In this document: in pieces, positions 37,538-49,106 of the stretch
How positions within the stretch are numbered: the first letter of the stretch is position 1
How the letters are laid out: each line of letters starts with the position of its first letter
Source: Dipylidium caninum
Taxonomy: Eukaryota; Platyhelminthes; Cestoda; Cyclophyllidea; Dipylidiidae
Assembly (NCBI GenBank): GCA_017562135.1
Contig: QEYB01001019.1
Location: 248,001 to 312,000 of the forward strand
Direction of reading: 5' to 3'
DNA length: 64,000 nt
The notes under the pieces: model-generated
Database searches by the model: none
Seen by the model: the letters and a program-made list of their open reading frames with translations, nothing else
What the model was told of the DNA's origin: nothing
Made by a program: the position numbers and the translations under genes

Positions 37538-37982
37538 AGAAATAAAGAATGTGAAAGATTGCTTTTTTGCATTTTACTATTCGACAGTCCCATGTCGGAA
37601 TATTTTCGCCAGTGCTCTGCCAGTGTTGTTTACTCTTTTCAGCTTAGAAGACGTTCGTCAGCTACTGATTACAAAATTGAATTTATGCCTGCGTGAGACA
37701 AGAAGTGGGAGCGGAACGAGGCGCCTTTTCTCATTTTTTTTTCTTCTACTAGTTTATACTGTAAATACGCAGCCTCAAATCAAAAGAAAAAAGTGTTAAA
37801 CAAGCAATTGACTACCCCCAGGGCAGCATGCCGTTTCCCCTGGCCGTAAAATGAACACGAGAATAAACGATGAGACAACAGTTAATTATTAAAGCGGTGT
37901 GTATATACATGGTCGAAAAAACGTGTTTTTGTAAGTGATTTTGTTTATGTGTGTGAATATGTACAAGGACGACTGACACTGA

Positions 37983-38222
37983 CTATTCATTCAATTTCAC
38001 ATCGGTTCGACGATCCAGGCGAGACTGCTCGTCCAAACTGGAATCGTTCTCCGTTGCTGCCATGAGGGTGCAGCGTCTCTCTTCCTCTTCGAAAACCCGA
38101 CTTCCCTCCACCATAACTGCAACCACGTAGTCTAGTAGTGTCTGCCAGGCCTGTTTCACATCCCCGGTAAATTCTTCTCCAAGTAGACCCTCCCATATGG
38201 TGAGGGTGGCTCTTTTAAAAAC
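37983..38222 (-). CDS. Globin exon 3 (helices G-H, stop)
   Basis: Acceptor gtcttttcgtaaag, 79 codons and TAG at 37983. VFKRATLTIWEGLLGEEF continues KPDYFQ of exon 2 as helix G. About 35 acidic and polar residues follow helix H, a C-terminal tail. Confidence 0.85.
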   Translation of the reverse strand, partial: VFKRATLTIWEGLLGEEFTGDVKQAWQTLLDYVVAVMVEGSRVFEEEERRCTLMAATENDSSLDEQSRLDRRTDVKLNE

Positions 38223-41200
38223 CTTTACGAAAAGACAAAAGGACTAAAAATTAAAAAGATCCGTGCGCTACGAGAAATGTTTTCGGATCCCTCAAAGGAG
38301 GTCATTAGATATGGTTTTTCTTTTTTTAATTCTGAGTTGACTAAATCTGATAAATTGGCATTGACGAAATAAAGCCTACAAAAAAAGAGTCAGACATGTA
38401 GAAGGCTTAGAATTGACGAATCAAAAAGGCTCTAGCAAGTAACCCCAACGCAATTTGGAGCCATAATCAAGTCTCTTTCTGCCTCTAGATTATGGCTCTT
38501 CATTGACGCTTGCCTGAGGAGAAGGAATTTCACCCAGCTTTCCTTAGCCTCTTTTACCAGAATAAACTGTTACAACTTCGACGAAAACCTTTGGTAGTGC
38601 TGTGTGACATGCGCTTTGACTCGGAGGATTTCCACGGGGATGGAGGAACGTACTTGGAAGTAGTCAGGCTTCATGTGCGGAATTGCCGCATGACTGGCCC
38701 CTGCAATAAGCACGGAGTCGTAGAAGCCCTCTTGGGGATCTTCCAGCGACCTAATCGCCTCGTCTATGAGGGCAATATACCCTTGGCTATGTTGCAGTGC
38801 ACAGGAGCTGAATACAAACTCATCGTCTCGGTTGAATCTGTGTGGGGAAAAGAGAAGGGCTTTGCATAAACCTGCATCCTGCTCAAGTCAAAAGTCCCTA
38901 TTGTTGGAATTCTCGATTTCCCGAGAGTCTCCCACCACTTTAAAAAGTGCCACTTCGTTTACTGAAAAAGATTTCAGCTTGGGGAAATGACCATTAACGG
39001 TCATTGGCACCATTTTTAATTGCCCTCCCCAAAAACCGACACCACAGGTGCCGACTCTATGAAGCACCATCCCATCATTGTTTGGATATTCTTCCTGAGT
39101 TGACGTGGTCTCCGCCCGCCCTTCCTCCTCTGTCCTGCCCTGGTAAAACTTTGACAGGATGAACAGTCAGCTGCTGAGGAAAACCACTTTACTGTCGTTT
39201 CCCCTTTACGGTTTTTTAACAGAGTTAAGTGGCGGACCTTTTGGAAGACATGAAAGAATTTGATAGTGGAAAAAGTGTACGCTAAATAGCAGAAAATGAT
39301 GTAACAAATGCAAGTTTGGGAAAGCCCTCCCTCGTTTGTTAACTCGCTTTGCCGCGGGCCGATTCTTCGCCCACTTGTTGACTGTCAATTTCAACTTTTT
39401 ATCCATGTCTGATCAAATAGGACCACCCTCCTAGTGAAATGGTGCGAAAAAATTAATAAAAAATAAATTTATGGAAGTAGTCCTTCGACGATTTTCGGTA
39501 TACCTCTACACTGCAACACTGAGGCACATAAAACAATTTCCCCGCAATCCTCACTTATACGACTGCGGCTAAACGGGCCCCTAAGAGGCCTTTGTCTCTT
39601 TTTTTTGTGCCATCCAAAGTAGAAACTCGCCATAAGTGTAGAAGTTTTCTTCCCTATTACAAAGCTATTAGTCTACCGTGTGATAGCCTTCCGTGGCTGG
39701 AAATGAAAGAGACCGACAAAGGCGGGGATAACGGCGGGTTTACGTTGTCGTCCTCCAACGGTTAACCCTTAACTCTTCCGAATATCCCATTTGAGTCGGA
39801 GAGCACCGGCGGCGGGGTAATGACAATGGCAGCATTTTATGAACAACTCACGGTAAGAATAGGCTTATGGCGGATTTTACAACACAGAGGCAGACAGGCA
39901 GATAGACAAACAGTAACATAAGTTAGCTCGACCATGGACCCTGGCGAAGTGGGTGAAGTAATGAAAGAGGAAAGACGATCGGGAAAGATGTCCACGGTGA
40001 GCGGTTGAGGAGCTTGGAACCAGGCTGAGTCTTTCCTTCCTCCACCCACACTACACGGTCAGTTCAAATGAGACAACCCAATTAGCAAAAATGACAAAGA
40101 TAACTGCTTAACTTTAACTCCACGGTCTGCCAGGGCACCTCTTTACCTCCTCCCGAGCCGGGTTGTCGACGAACTTTTCCAGATTTAGTGTTTACCCACG
40201 AGTCAACAGTCGTGTGTGTCCAGCCTTCATTACCCATCTGTCAGGGTTTGCATAGTCGAAGCCTCGACAAAAGTGCCCGTGCTCCCCTCCTCAGGTATGG
40301 GTCTTCTCAGCTGCCCCCCCCCTCCTCCGCCCTCCCAGGCTTTCCCGAATTCCTTCTTATAATTTTATTATTTTTCTTCTTCTTATTATTATTTTTCACC
40401 TCAATGCATGCTCGCCTAGTTTAACATTTTATTACTCTCAGTGCTAAAAATGCTGACAGAAATTTATGATAGACAGACATTCAGTTGCCATTATCCCTTT
40501 CGGCACTGGACAAGGCTGTTTTACTCACCTGGCCTGGGAGCACGAAAGCTCTCTTCTGTTACAGGTGTTGAGGACAGCCGCACTAGGCTAATAAAAGACC
40601 CACTTCTCATTAGGGAAGGGCGCCGTAAACCTGGACCAGGGGAGAAGAAGTTTAGGGAAAAGAATTAAACCATCCCTCCGCCACGCTTACCTCGCCTGTG
40701 TCGCACTCGTTGACCTAACAAACACTGTTTAACTTAAACAATGAAAGTAACTTCGTGACCTCATTTTGACCAAAACAATTAATTTGGTCTAAGGAAAAAT
40801 AAAGCAGAGAATTGGTTGGTCGGAGCACAGGCCTTCGCCTGAACCAATAACAATGAAATGATATCGAGCCATCCATTGTTTGACATTTCGGCAGGGCGGT
40901 GTTTTGATACTTTTCAATGCCTGGAGAGTCTATTGTCTAATAGACGAACAAATATGGGTAATCGGAGAACCGTAGCCAGATGAGATGTAAAGTAACTCAA
41001 CGAAAGAAGCAGCGAAACATGTAACGAGGTGGCTATCGGAAGGTGAAACAATGCGCCACCTTTTGCACTGGCAGTTTTCCTTACCTACGTCAGAAGTAAC
41101 TTTTTTTTTCGTTAAATACTGCTGGAAATTACTTGACTGCAGTGTGTTTTCAATTGAGTTATCGCAAAACTTCAAATTTAATATCACACCCGGTCAGAAG

Positions 41201-41728
41201 TAATGTAGAAATTTGTTTTTGTAGGGTTAAGTGTCAACTTTCGGCCACCAGTAGACTTAAATGGAATTACGAGGACTCAAGTATTCCTATCAAATAATGT
41301 TCCCATAGCCTTGTATAATGTTAACTTACTCGAAATTGTATGCATTTTTCAGCTCGGGGCACATTTTCAGCTGCGAGGCGAAAGATAAACGCACCATGTT
41401 CATTGGTATACAGCAACAGTGCTTCCCAAGTAGAGATCAGAACGTCCTTCTCAAATTCAGTAAAATACTCATTCAACGGTTGCCGCTTCACAACAGCAGC
41501 ATGTTCAACTTGCTCAATTGTTCTCTGTCGTGTCAATGATCGCCTCGATGACAGAAGAAGACTACCCCGACGTTCGAAGGAACCATGTGAAGCCACCGAG
41601 GAGGCACTACCGACACCTCTCGTTGAGGAGGCATTACTGTTTGTCGAACTGACTTTTCTCTGAGGCGTCCGAGGTCGAGAGGCACCCAGTGAAGTGTTCA
41701 AATGATGACTACTAAACTCGCAGCCCAT
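37983..41728 (-). CDS. Globin, globin X-like, N-terminally acylated (whole gene, 3 exons)
   Basis: Exons 41330-41728, 38654-38837 and 37983-38222, about 273 residues. The start MGCEFSS is a consensus for N-myristoylation at Gly2 and palmitoylation at Cys3, as in globin X. Residues 2-85 are serine/arginine-rich and lack predicted structure. The globin fold runs from about residue 90 (FTEFEKDVLISTWEALL, helices A-B) through ALQHSQGYIALIDEAI (helix E with the candidate distal His), LIAGASHAAIP (helix F with the proximal His) to GEEFTGDVKQAWQTLLDYVV (helices G-H). Exons 2 and 3 join in phase; exon 1 ends in phase 0 but exon 2 needs two preceding bases, so an indel or tiny exon is implied. The upstream Met at 41830 is also in frame but would bury the acylation signal. 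The inferred role is a membrane-attached haem protein in redox or oxygen chemistry. Confidence 0.87.
38654..38837 (-). CDS. Globin exon 2 (helices E-F, haem ligands)
   Basis: Acceptor cttttccccacacag, donor GTACGT, 184 bases. It carries both candidate haem histidines, 34 residues apart. The plus-strand frame at 38510-38869 is its antisense shadow. Confidence 0.85.
41330..41728 (-). CDS. Globin exon 1 (MGC signal, Ser-rich tail, helices A-B)
   Basis: 133 codons ending at a GTAAGT donor. The globin part starts near residue 90; GAFIFRLAAENVPRAEKCI matches the helix B to CD-corner region of metazoan globins, and Phe in IQF is a candidate for the haem-contacting CD1 residue. Confidence 0.82.
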
Positions 41729-43590
41729 ATCTCTCTCGTCCGTTGACCTACTTAAATGAGAGCACTGGCCAGAGCCTGTAAAAAACTCGACACTCCATTC
41801 GATTCTGATTGGCCCTTGTGTTTCAGCCAATCAAAACGCGCCTGATTTTAATGCCCTGCGCTTGTGCTAACAAGGCCAGCAATAATAATTAAGATGATTC
41901 TATAAATAAAACGTTATTTCTGTTCTTCCAGACATACTTCACTTAGGGCTTTTTCCTCTTGTCTGGGGAAGGCATCTCGGAGCCCATAATCCAGCCAAAA
42001 ATAAGTGATGCGTAAAGATAAACAGAAAAAAATCAGCCCTACATTATACCTCTAGAAACAAATGCATAATTTTACAGAGGCAATTTTCTAAATTTATAAA
42101 TGGGCAATGTCCGCCTGCTATCCTATTAAAGTGGCTGGCGTCTTTTCTGACCAACGAGGCCAATCATTTAACACTCACGAGGGATTAGTCTCAGCGAAAT
42201 AATTAACAGTGACTTCCCTTTAGCCATTTTCGCCATGCCTGAGAGACAGGGTGCAGAAGCACATTAGCCGCTCCCCCTGAAGTATGAGGATCAGTGAGTT
42301 TTAAATGTTCAACTCGAAAGCGAACAGATTAGCGTGATAGTGGTGGGTGTGTAAAGAAGGTAGAGGTTTGGCTTCTTAAAGACGATGCATTCTCTCCTTT
42401 CTCCTTATCAATTCGTTTCAGATAAGAGGGCTTTTCGGTTTAATTCGGTTGGATGCAACGTCGAGAAGGCTTGTAAATCATCGAATTCCGTAAAAATGGG
42501 CCTATTTCTGTTGATATAAGGCAAGAAAGTGGGACCGCATCCGTAGAAACCAAGGCAAATCTCCGTTTGAATTAACAGGGCACGTGGCGCGTAATAACCA
42601 CAAGTAAGACTAAGTAATTGGAAAAGCCAGTAGGATAAGCACTATGGCTCCTCACTCTCCTGTCAGGTGTCCTATTCTCCCTTCTCTGGTCAAGTTTTAG
42701 ACGGGCGTTAGGGGAACGGCCAACTTGCTTGTCGAGTGCCCTACCATCACAACAAGTTAAACAGCTGACACTCCATGCGAAATAGTTTCAACGGAACATG
42801 CAATGCATCAGTAAATTAAGTCGTAACACTTGCAAGGACGTAGGGCCGGGCACTTCATCACACTTAAGTTCACCCCTAAAAGGACAAATCTACCGATCTC
42901 CTTTCCCCATTGTCATTAGCAGTTTATTTCTTTGCATGCTGATGTAGAATTCTCGAATACCACCTCCAGAGTATTGTTTTGTTCCTGTAGGGATAAATAA
43001 TTTTCAAGGGTGGAAGCAGATAACCGATGGATATTCATCAAATTTAACTATATAACCTGGCGACACCCATATTCACTAGCAGCAGGCGGGGCTGAGCAAA
43101 TAAAAGACTGGAATTATGACTTTTTATTTAGCTGCGTATCCTTTAATAAGTTGGAAGTGTTAATTTGGCTGGAGGCGGTAGATCAGCCAAAAAGGGATGT
43201 GGCGATATGAGAGGAAGGTGCTGCGAGTGTTGACCCACTTTCCTCCGATTTTGTTACATGCTCGGGAATGAAAATGTACCCTCGGTTCCCACCAAATATT
43301 AAATTAAAAACACTGTTAAATCAACGATATACCAGATAAAATTTCATTAAGCAATGAATTCAGAGAGCCAGGTAGATTTTCCATGGTCCCAATGATAAAT
43401 CGTCCTTAAAGGGTAAATGCAGGGAAAGGAGATCTTCTGCCCGATCTGTTTGACGTTGTGCCCACTTATTGCCTCTCAAAGAAGCAAACTACCATGTATT
43501 TTGCCTCATTTTTCTTTGAATTGGCAGCTAAGTGATTGCGGATTTCTCAGTAAGAATGGAAACTCATAGTTATTACGGAAAAATATAACT
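41729..43590. other. No gene recognised
   Basis: This lies upstream of the globin start and presumably contains its promoter. Only short frames without recognisable domains, such as 43010-43210 plus, were found. Confidence 0.5.
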
Positions 43591-44278
43591 TTAATCAGTT
43601 CGGTTCTGCCCGTTTTGGTCGATGATCTTTCGCCATTGTTGTCATGCCACCTTCATAAAATTCTGAACTCAGCTATCAACAAATTGAGTTACGTACGATT
43701 TTACATAATTAACGTCATTAAAATAAATTGGTGGTGGTGGATCAGGGCTCCATGGCGAGGGCGTCAACGCATTCCAGCGCAGATCCAACAATCTTTGGCG
43801 AGTGACCGACGATGCAGAGGGCCGTGCTTTCCCCTGGTGGGAAACATCACCCTACGATCTACCATTTCTGGCCGTTTTGCTTGAATTACAGCGCTCAAGT
43901 AGGAAATTTATTGAATGCGTTCGTTTGACAGTTTGGTAAAACTTCACAGCCCCAAATCTCACCAAACTAACAGCATAGTCTTTTTCGGTGAATCCCCGCT
44001 CCTGATGTTGTCTAGACTGATCTTGCATCACCCAACTAACCTTGTTTTAAACTGTCCATTTTTCGTCGTCAGAAATTAGTCGTCTTTCCAGAAATGGGTC
44101 AACTTTGCTGAGTTTCTGCTGCAACGAATCGCAAGTCCCGATGCATTGCACCAAATGCAATTCCTTAAGCTGGCGAGGGATCCACCAGCCAACTTCGACT
44201 GGACGGAGGGCCACATCGGCGAGCATGTTTCAGGCAAAAATGCCCAGAACGAAATCTTGAAAATCGCTTTTAAGGACA
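43591..44278 (-). pseudogene. Decayed mariner transposase (relic 3), 5' truncated
   Basis: Minus-strand reading gives WWIPRQLKELHLVQCIGTCD, KVDPFLERRLISDDEKWTV (the DEKW first catalytic Asp block), VIQAKRPEMVDRR, SSVTRQRLLDLRWNALT then PWSPDP (from HPPYSPDLAP), and a C-terminal QQWRKIIDQNGQ like RWQKVIDQNGEY. Frames change and stops occur, so it is dead. The first third of the transposase is missing or too degraded to see. Its HQLKE-IHL-type block resembles relic 2 more than relic 1. Confidence 0.8.
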
Positions 44279-45174
44279 GTGCCTTTTTTTCTTTCTTTCT
44301 TTCCTTCTTCAAGGCCTCATTCCCATCTACGACGCATTACTTCCGTGTACTGGCATTGCATTCTTCTAAAGTGCACGTATTGTTCCTACATTTTTTAATT
44401 CGGGTTAAAAACAAAACCATAGAACTAAACAAGATATTTTTTTACTAAAAAGTATAGATTAAATATGGTGAGCACGCAAAAAAAAAAAGGTGCAAAAACC
44501 CGTCTGTCCCAAAACACTCCATCACTTAGATTTGCTAACGCGATACTAACGACGAATCCACCGCTCTTGCAATCGCCCAAGTAGCCTGCTCGGTGCAGAA
44601 GTCGACACTCCCGTCGTTCGGAATGGGAGCACATGGGTGAATGAGTGCGGTTTTTGGGCGAAAAGTGAGCATTGCCCAATTACGACGACTGCCTATTGTG
44701 GGCCACCCGACAGCGGACGAGGTGGCTCAGACCGCCTCGAAGCTCCCTTGAGGGAGACACTGAAAGTGGAAAGTGGGGTGGTGACGAGACACCGGCGGTT
44801 AAAGAAGCCGGAATCACACATTGCAAAGTATCTCCTAGTGACACTACACAACTGACAATTCACTTCTGGTTCTACATGAAGTCGATGTAGGCGTCAGCTT
44901 TTACGGAAATTGGAGAGTAAATAATAGTTTTCCACGACAGGAGGCACAACCTGCAGAGACGTCATGGGCCACGCTCCACACTTTCAGTTCATTAATGACA
45001 CCAGTTGAGACCGCTTTGTTGAAACGCGGTGGCATTTCTCCGGTCCAAGTGGTCAAATTTAGTGGGCGAGGTGGATTTTCGATGCTTTTAGTCTTAGTTC
45101 TGGGCGTAGCCCCGAAAGCTGACTCATTATGCAATGGGAAGTGACTACTGCTGAGCCATTGTATTATTTTCGTT

Positions 45175-45191
45175 ATCATCATCATCATCAC
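45175..45191. repeat. TCA trinucleotide microsatellite
   Basis: About five to six TCA units in a row. Confidence 0.8.
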
Positions 45192-45257
45192 TGTCCCAGT
45201 TGACGCGGTGCCACTTAGGGTGGACTGCTGTGAGCATACAAATGCCGATTCTCCGCC

Positions 45258-45286
45258 GGAAGGAGGAGGAGGAGGAGGAGGAGGAG
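45258..45286. repeat. GGA trinucleotide microsatellite
   Basis: About nine GGA units. They produce the low-complexity Glu run and antisense Ser run in overlapping open frames, so those frames should not be read as genes. Confidence 0.9.
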
Positions 45287-48200
45287 AAGGGGAGTGAGAG
45301 GAAAAAGGGCAGGAAGACTGGGACGATGAATAGGGCCGTGGTAAGTACTCCGCAGTGTGTGGTTACCTTTGCATTGTTAGCCACTTTTAGGCGAGCCGAG
45401 TGGATGTCCTTCGCAGGTATTTTTTTTTTATTTTCACCCTTTGAATGCTTTCGTGAGCTGTTGTCTTCGCCGTCGCAGTCCTCGTCGAGAGGGTGGACGC
45501 GTTGAGGGTGGAATAGCCTGGGTTGCTAAGCCCTGAAGAATACAGCCCCCCTCGTGTTCGAAACACAAACCGACAGGTGACAAACATACCTTGTCTATTA
45601 ACTAGAGAACTCAAAAATCCTCTCCTCAAAATGGAGAACATTCAAGCGCGGACATTGCGGAATGTCTTAACTTGATCAACCCGTGTAATTCTGACGGAAT
45701 TTGATCATGTAACTGCTTTAAAATTTCGTACTGACGACATTTTTAACCTAATAACTTGACTCAAAACATGCGCCCACAAAAAGTGGCATGCCGAGCAAAA
45801 CAAGTCGCAACTGAAACGACGTGGTTCATAACTTGCGCTGGGAGGATACGCAACTGGTGTCCACCACGCGCAACGTGGCTGGGGAAGACAAAAACTCTGT
45901 GTTCACGTCATCGCTGCAGGGACATCAAGTTTTTAAGTCATGTGCCTGCTGATAAAAATCAGTAAAAGTCATCAGTCAAGGCGGCGAATAAAACTACTCC
46001 GTAAAATTTCAGTGCCTGGCGACTAATTCACCTCCCTGTGTTCCATCTTTACTTGTTTACTTCTTTAATCTCAGGAGCCACTTCGGAAACAGTCGTCCTC
46101 CAAAATGGGCCTATGGAACGAAGGCTTTTCCCTCATTTCCTCCACTGACAAAAATGAAGGAGGCTACGTCGGAGATTAACCGCAAAGTCTGTTTTACTCC
46201 CCTCGTGTCTTTCATGGAGGAATATACTTGATTGATGTCTAGTCTAATGCTGTAGCATTCCACCGCCTCCTCCAGCTTTGAAAGGGCAGGGGGCTGATTC
46301 CTGACTCAATTAGGCATAGGAGGAGACATCACAGCGACAGCTGGTTGAGCGGCAGATCTCATTTTGTACTAAATTGTCACGTGTTTTCGCAACTTACGTG
46401 TGCTCTAAAAAATGTCCTTACTCGTACACTCGGGGACATGTAAAGAAAATAATAGTTGACTGCTAAAAGTCCTCTCACCCAATCGACAAGTCCACCCAGC
46501 GACAAGGAAGTGGTCGCTTGAAGTTTCACTGAGGTGTTCCTACTCAGTTAGGGAGAGTAAAAAATGGGAAATCCAAAAAATGCGTATGCCTTTGGTGACA
46601 AATTTTTTCTTCCCTTTAGGAAAGTAAGTTAAATGTGAGTGAAGAAGTAAACTTTTGAGGTTCAGTGCACTGCCGTCTGATGCCAAGCACACTTACAATG
46701 AAGTGCGTGGCAACGACAGCGACCAAAGGAGCCTCAGCGAGGTGGACGCACCTCCACACTTCGTCCACAAAGCAACCCCACTTCATTTGCTTTTATGGGG
46801 GCAGAAGTACGTCAGCACTTAGTGCACGCGATTCCGGCGGCTGGACGTGCAATCAAACGTTGTGAGGGTTGACAACCTCGTGATGGGTGGGTTTTTGTGG
46901 TTGGCGTCTTCCACAACGACACTCAACTTACCATCGGCGAGACATAAGTCCAGTCACACGAAAACACTCGAGGCTGCAATCTTGAAAAAGTCCTCGGACG
47001 GCGTGTAAGAGATTCAGTCTTCAGGGTGGACGAAATGTGGGTAATTAAAAAAGCCGGCTTCCTCGCGCTTCCGCGATCAGGACAGATGCTCTACCCTTTA
47101 ATTGACCTGAAATATCGTCAATATAACTCCGTAATGAATCAGTTACTCCGTCGAAAAAATTATTTTCACTCTGCAGAAGCCAATTATTACAGTATCTAAT
47201 TCGCCAGGTTACAATCTGTTCTCTACGAGTCAGAATTATTTCTGACGGCGTATCTGAACAATCGCATTAAGTAAAAAGTAGGAGGTTTGTCTGATTCTTC
47301 GAACGCTAGGCAACTCTGCCACAAATAAACCCTAATTTCCCATATCTTACTTGTAAAACAGTCCAAAAGGAAAGGGATGCACTGGACAAGGTGGATGATG
47401 TCGTTTGTGCCGAAATGGGGATTGTTTTCAGTTGGCCGGGCAGGTTCGGCTGATCATTCGACTATAAAAGTGTTCGCAGGTGGTAATGAGAAAAATTTCA
47501 ATTAGAAAGGGACAAGTCTTTCGCAACCTCTTTCAATTTCTATTTTCAACCTTGGTTAATAAACTCCAACGTTAAGTTTGCAGGCCACATGGCAACAACT
47601 GCAAAGTGAGTTGCTGATGGTCCGCGCAAACTTGCCACCACTTTCGACTGGTGTCCATCTCGTCTGCACAACGGGATCTGGCTGAGATCACTCAGTTAAG
47701 GCATCTGCTTCACAGAGTGGAGTGAAAAAGTAGACACGGTCAAATTGCCTCGATTGGAAGAACTCGATGTTCTTCATTCGGTAACTCCGCGGCTGACAGT
47801 GCCAAAATTCGGCATAACAAGTAGAGGGTAGAAGCAAAGAGGCTTTGTCTACTATGCAATTATGTGAACCGACCCAGTCGACTTAAGTTTAAGGTTTGCG
47901 AGGCGCCCATAAATGACTGCGCGGATGACTCTCGGGAATCGTGCTTGGAAGGGTATTTGGTGGATGGCAATTAGGAGAAGCCAGAGGGCAAAGAATTATG
48001 CTCTAACATCGTCTCAACAACATCGTTGCTGGAAGGAGACGATCACCAAGAACGTGTCTCGTCAGGCAGGTCGAAGTCGCCTGTTTCTAATTCCTTCTCA
48101 TGTCCTCTCAGAAAACGGGGCCTTCATCAAAACACTTTAAGTAAATTTCTACATTCGTCTGGAGCATTTCTTGCTTGTTGAAATTCGCATAAAGTGCAGA

Positions 48201-48939
48201 GGCGTAAATGAACTTCATCAGTAGCCATGGAGAGAACACTGTCGCTTCGCACTTAAGACCAACGTGAATCAGCCTTATTTAGCTCATTTCCTATTTCATT
48301 ATGTGTACATTGAGTGATAAAAAGAGGGAGCGGAACATAAGTCAAATAAACATGTGCTACCTATGGAAAAGTGTTGTCACAGAAATGGACGACATTCCGG
48401 TAAACCTGATGCCTGCAAGTAATGTGTCAAGATTACTTTCCTACAAGCCTGTAAAGAAACTCAATGTTATTGAAGTTGGAAAAATGAAAACGCAAGCCCC
48501 CAGGGTCTTTTCACAGCTATGAAACCGTCATAATCCTCGTCTTCTCCCTTGCAGTCTCATTTCACAATACATTAACGTGATCGGCGCCTCACGACTACTT
48601 TCAGTTTCGCGCAAGGTCCGTCAGCTCCTCCTTCCTCACCAAGTGCCTCCTCGAATTCTCGAGTCCTCGAACCATGGAAATACTCTTCCTCTTATCATCC
48701 CCCTCCTCCTTCTCCTCTTTTGCCTATCTGATGTTCGTGTTTCAACTGTTCGTTGAACGAATGAGCAACTTATCAGCCGAAACGCCCTGCATCGCCTCGC
48801 ACTTCTCCCCCACTCTTCCAACTTCAAACTCGAAGATGTACTGGTGGGAGTGGAGCAATTCAACAAGTTAAAACTCTTTTAAGTAATTAAAGTATACACG
48901 AGTGAGGGAGTTCAACGTGGAGAACAACAAACGCGTCTT

Positions 48940-49106
48940 CTAGTGCACATCACAGAGCAACGCCACTCGCGCATCTTCCAGTGGTCTGCGGTTTTCGAGC
49001 AGGGGATTGTGAACCTGGTGATGTAATTTTTCATTGTCCTCTCCGCCTTCTTGTATACTGGCACCTCCAATCTCTCCGCCGTTGCGCCGGAGGTGTCCTG
49101 AGAGCC
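48940..49106 (-). CDS. Dynein heavy chain final exon (one frame break)
   Basis: Acceptor acgtattttcag. ERLEVPVYKKAERTMKNYIT and SKTADHWKMR, then in another frame VALLCDVH and TAG at 48940. Vertebrate DNAH5/8 end with DHWILRGVALLCDIK, so one missing G near 48967 accounts for the shift. Confidence 0.87.

Larger units (their letters stand above)
44279..48939. other. Unassigned region between mariner relic 3 and the dynein 3' end
   Basis: It holds simple repeats at 45175-45191 and 45258-45286 and several coding-looking frames without recognisable family: about 45810-45930 plus (NLRWEDTQLVSTTRNVAGED), about 46670-46810 plus (SLSEVDAPPHFVHKATPLHL) and 47913-48140 plus. None could be joined into a gene model by eye. 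Confidence 0.4.

Noticed and set aside
38510..38869. 119-codon plus-strand open frame
   Set aside because: It is the antisense of globin exon 2, which has splice sites and haem-ligand histidines on the minus strand.
45145..45505. Open frames with a Glu run (plus) and a Ser run (minus)
   Set aside because: Both are produced by the GGA microsatellite at 45258-45286.
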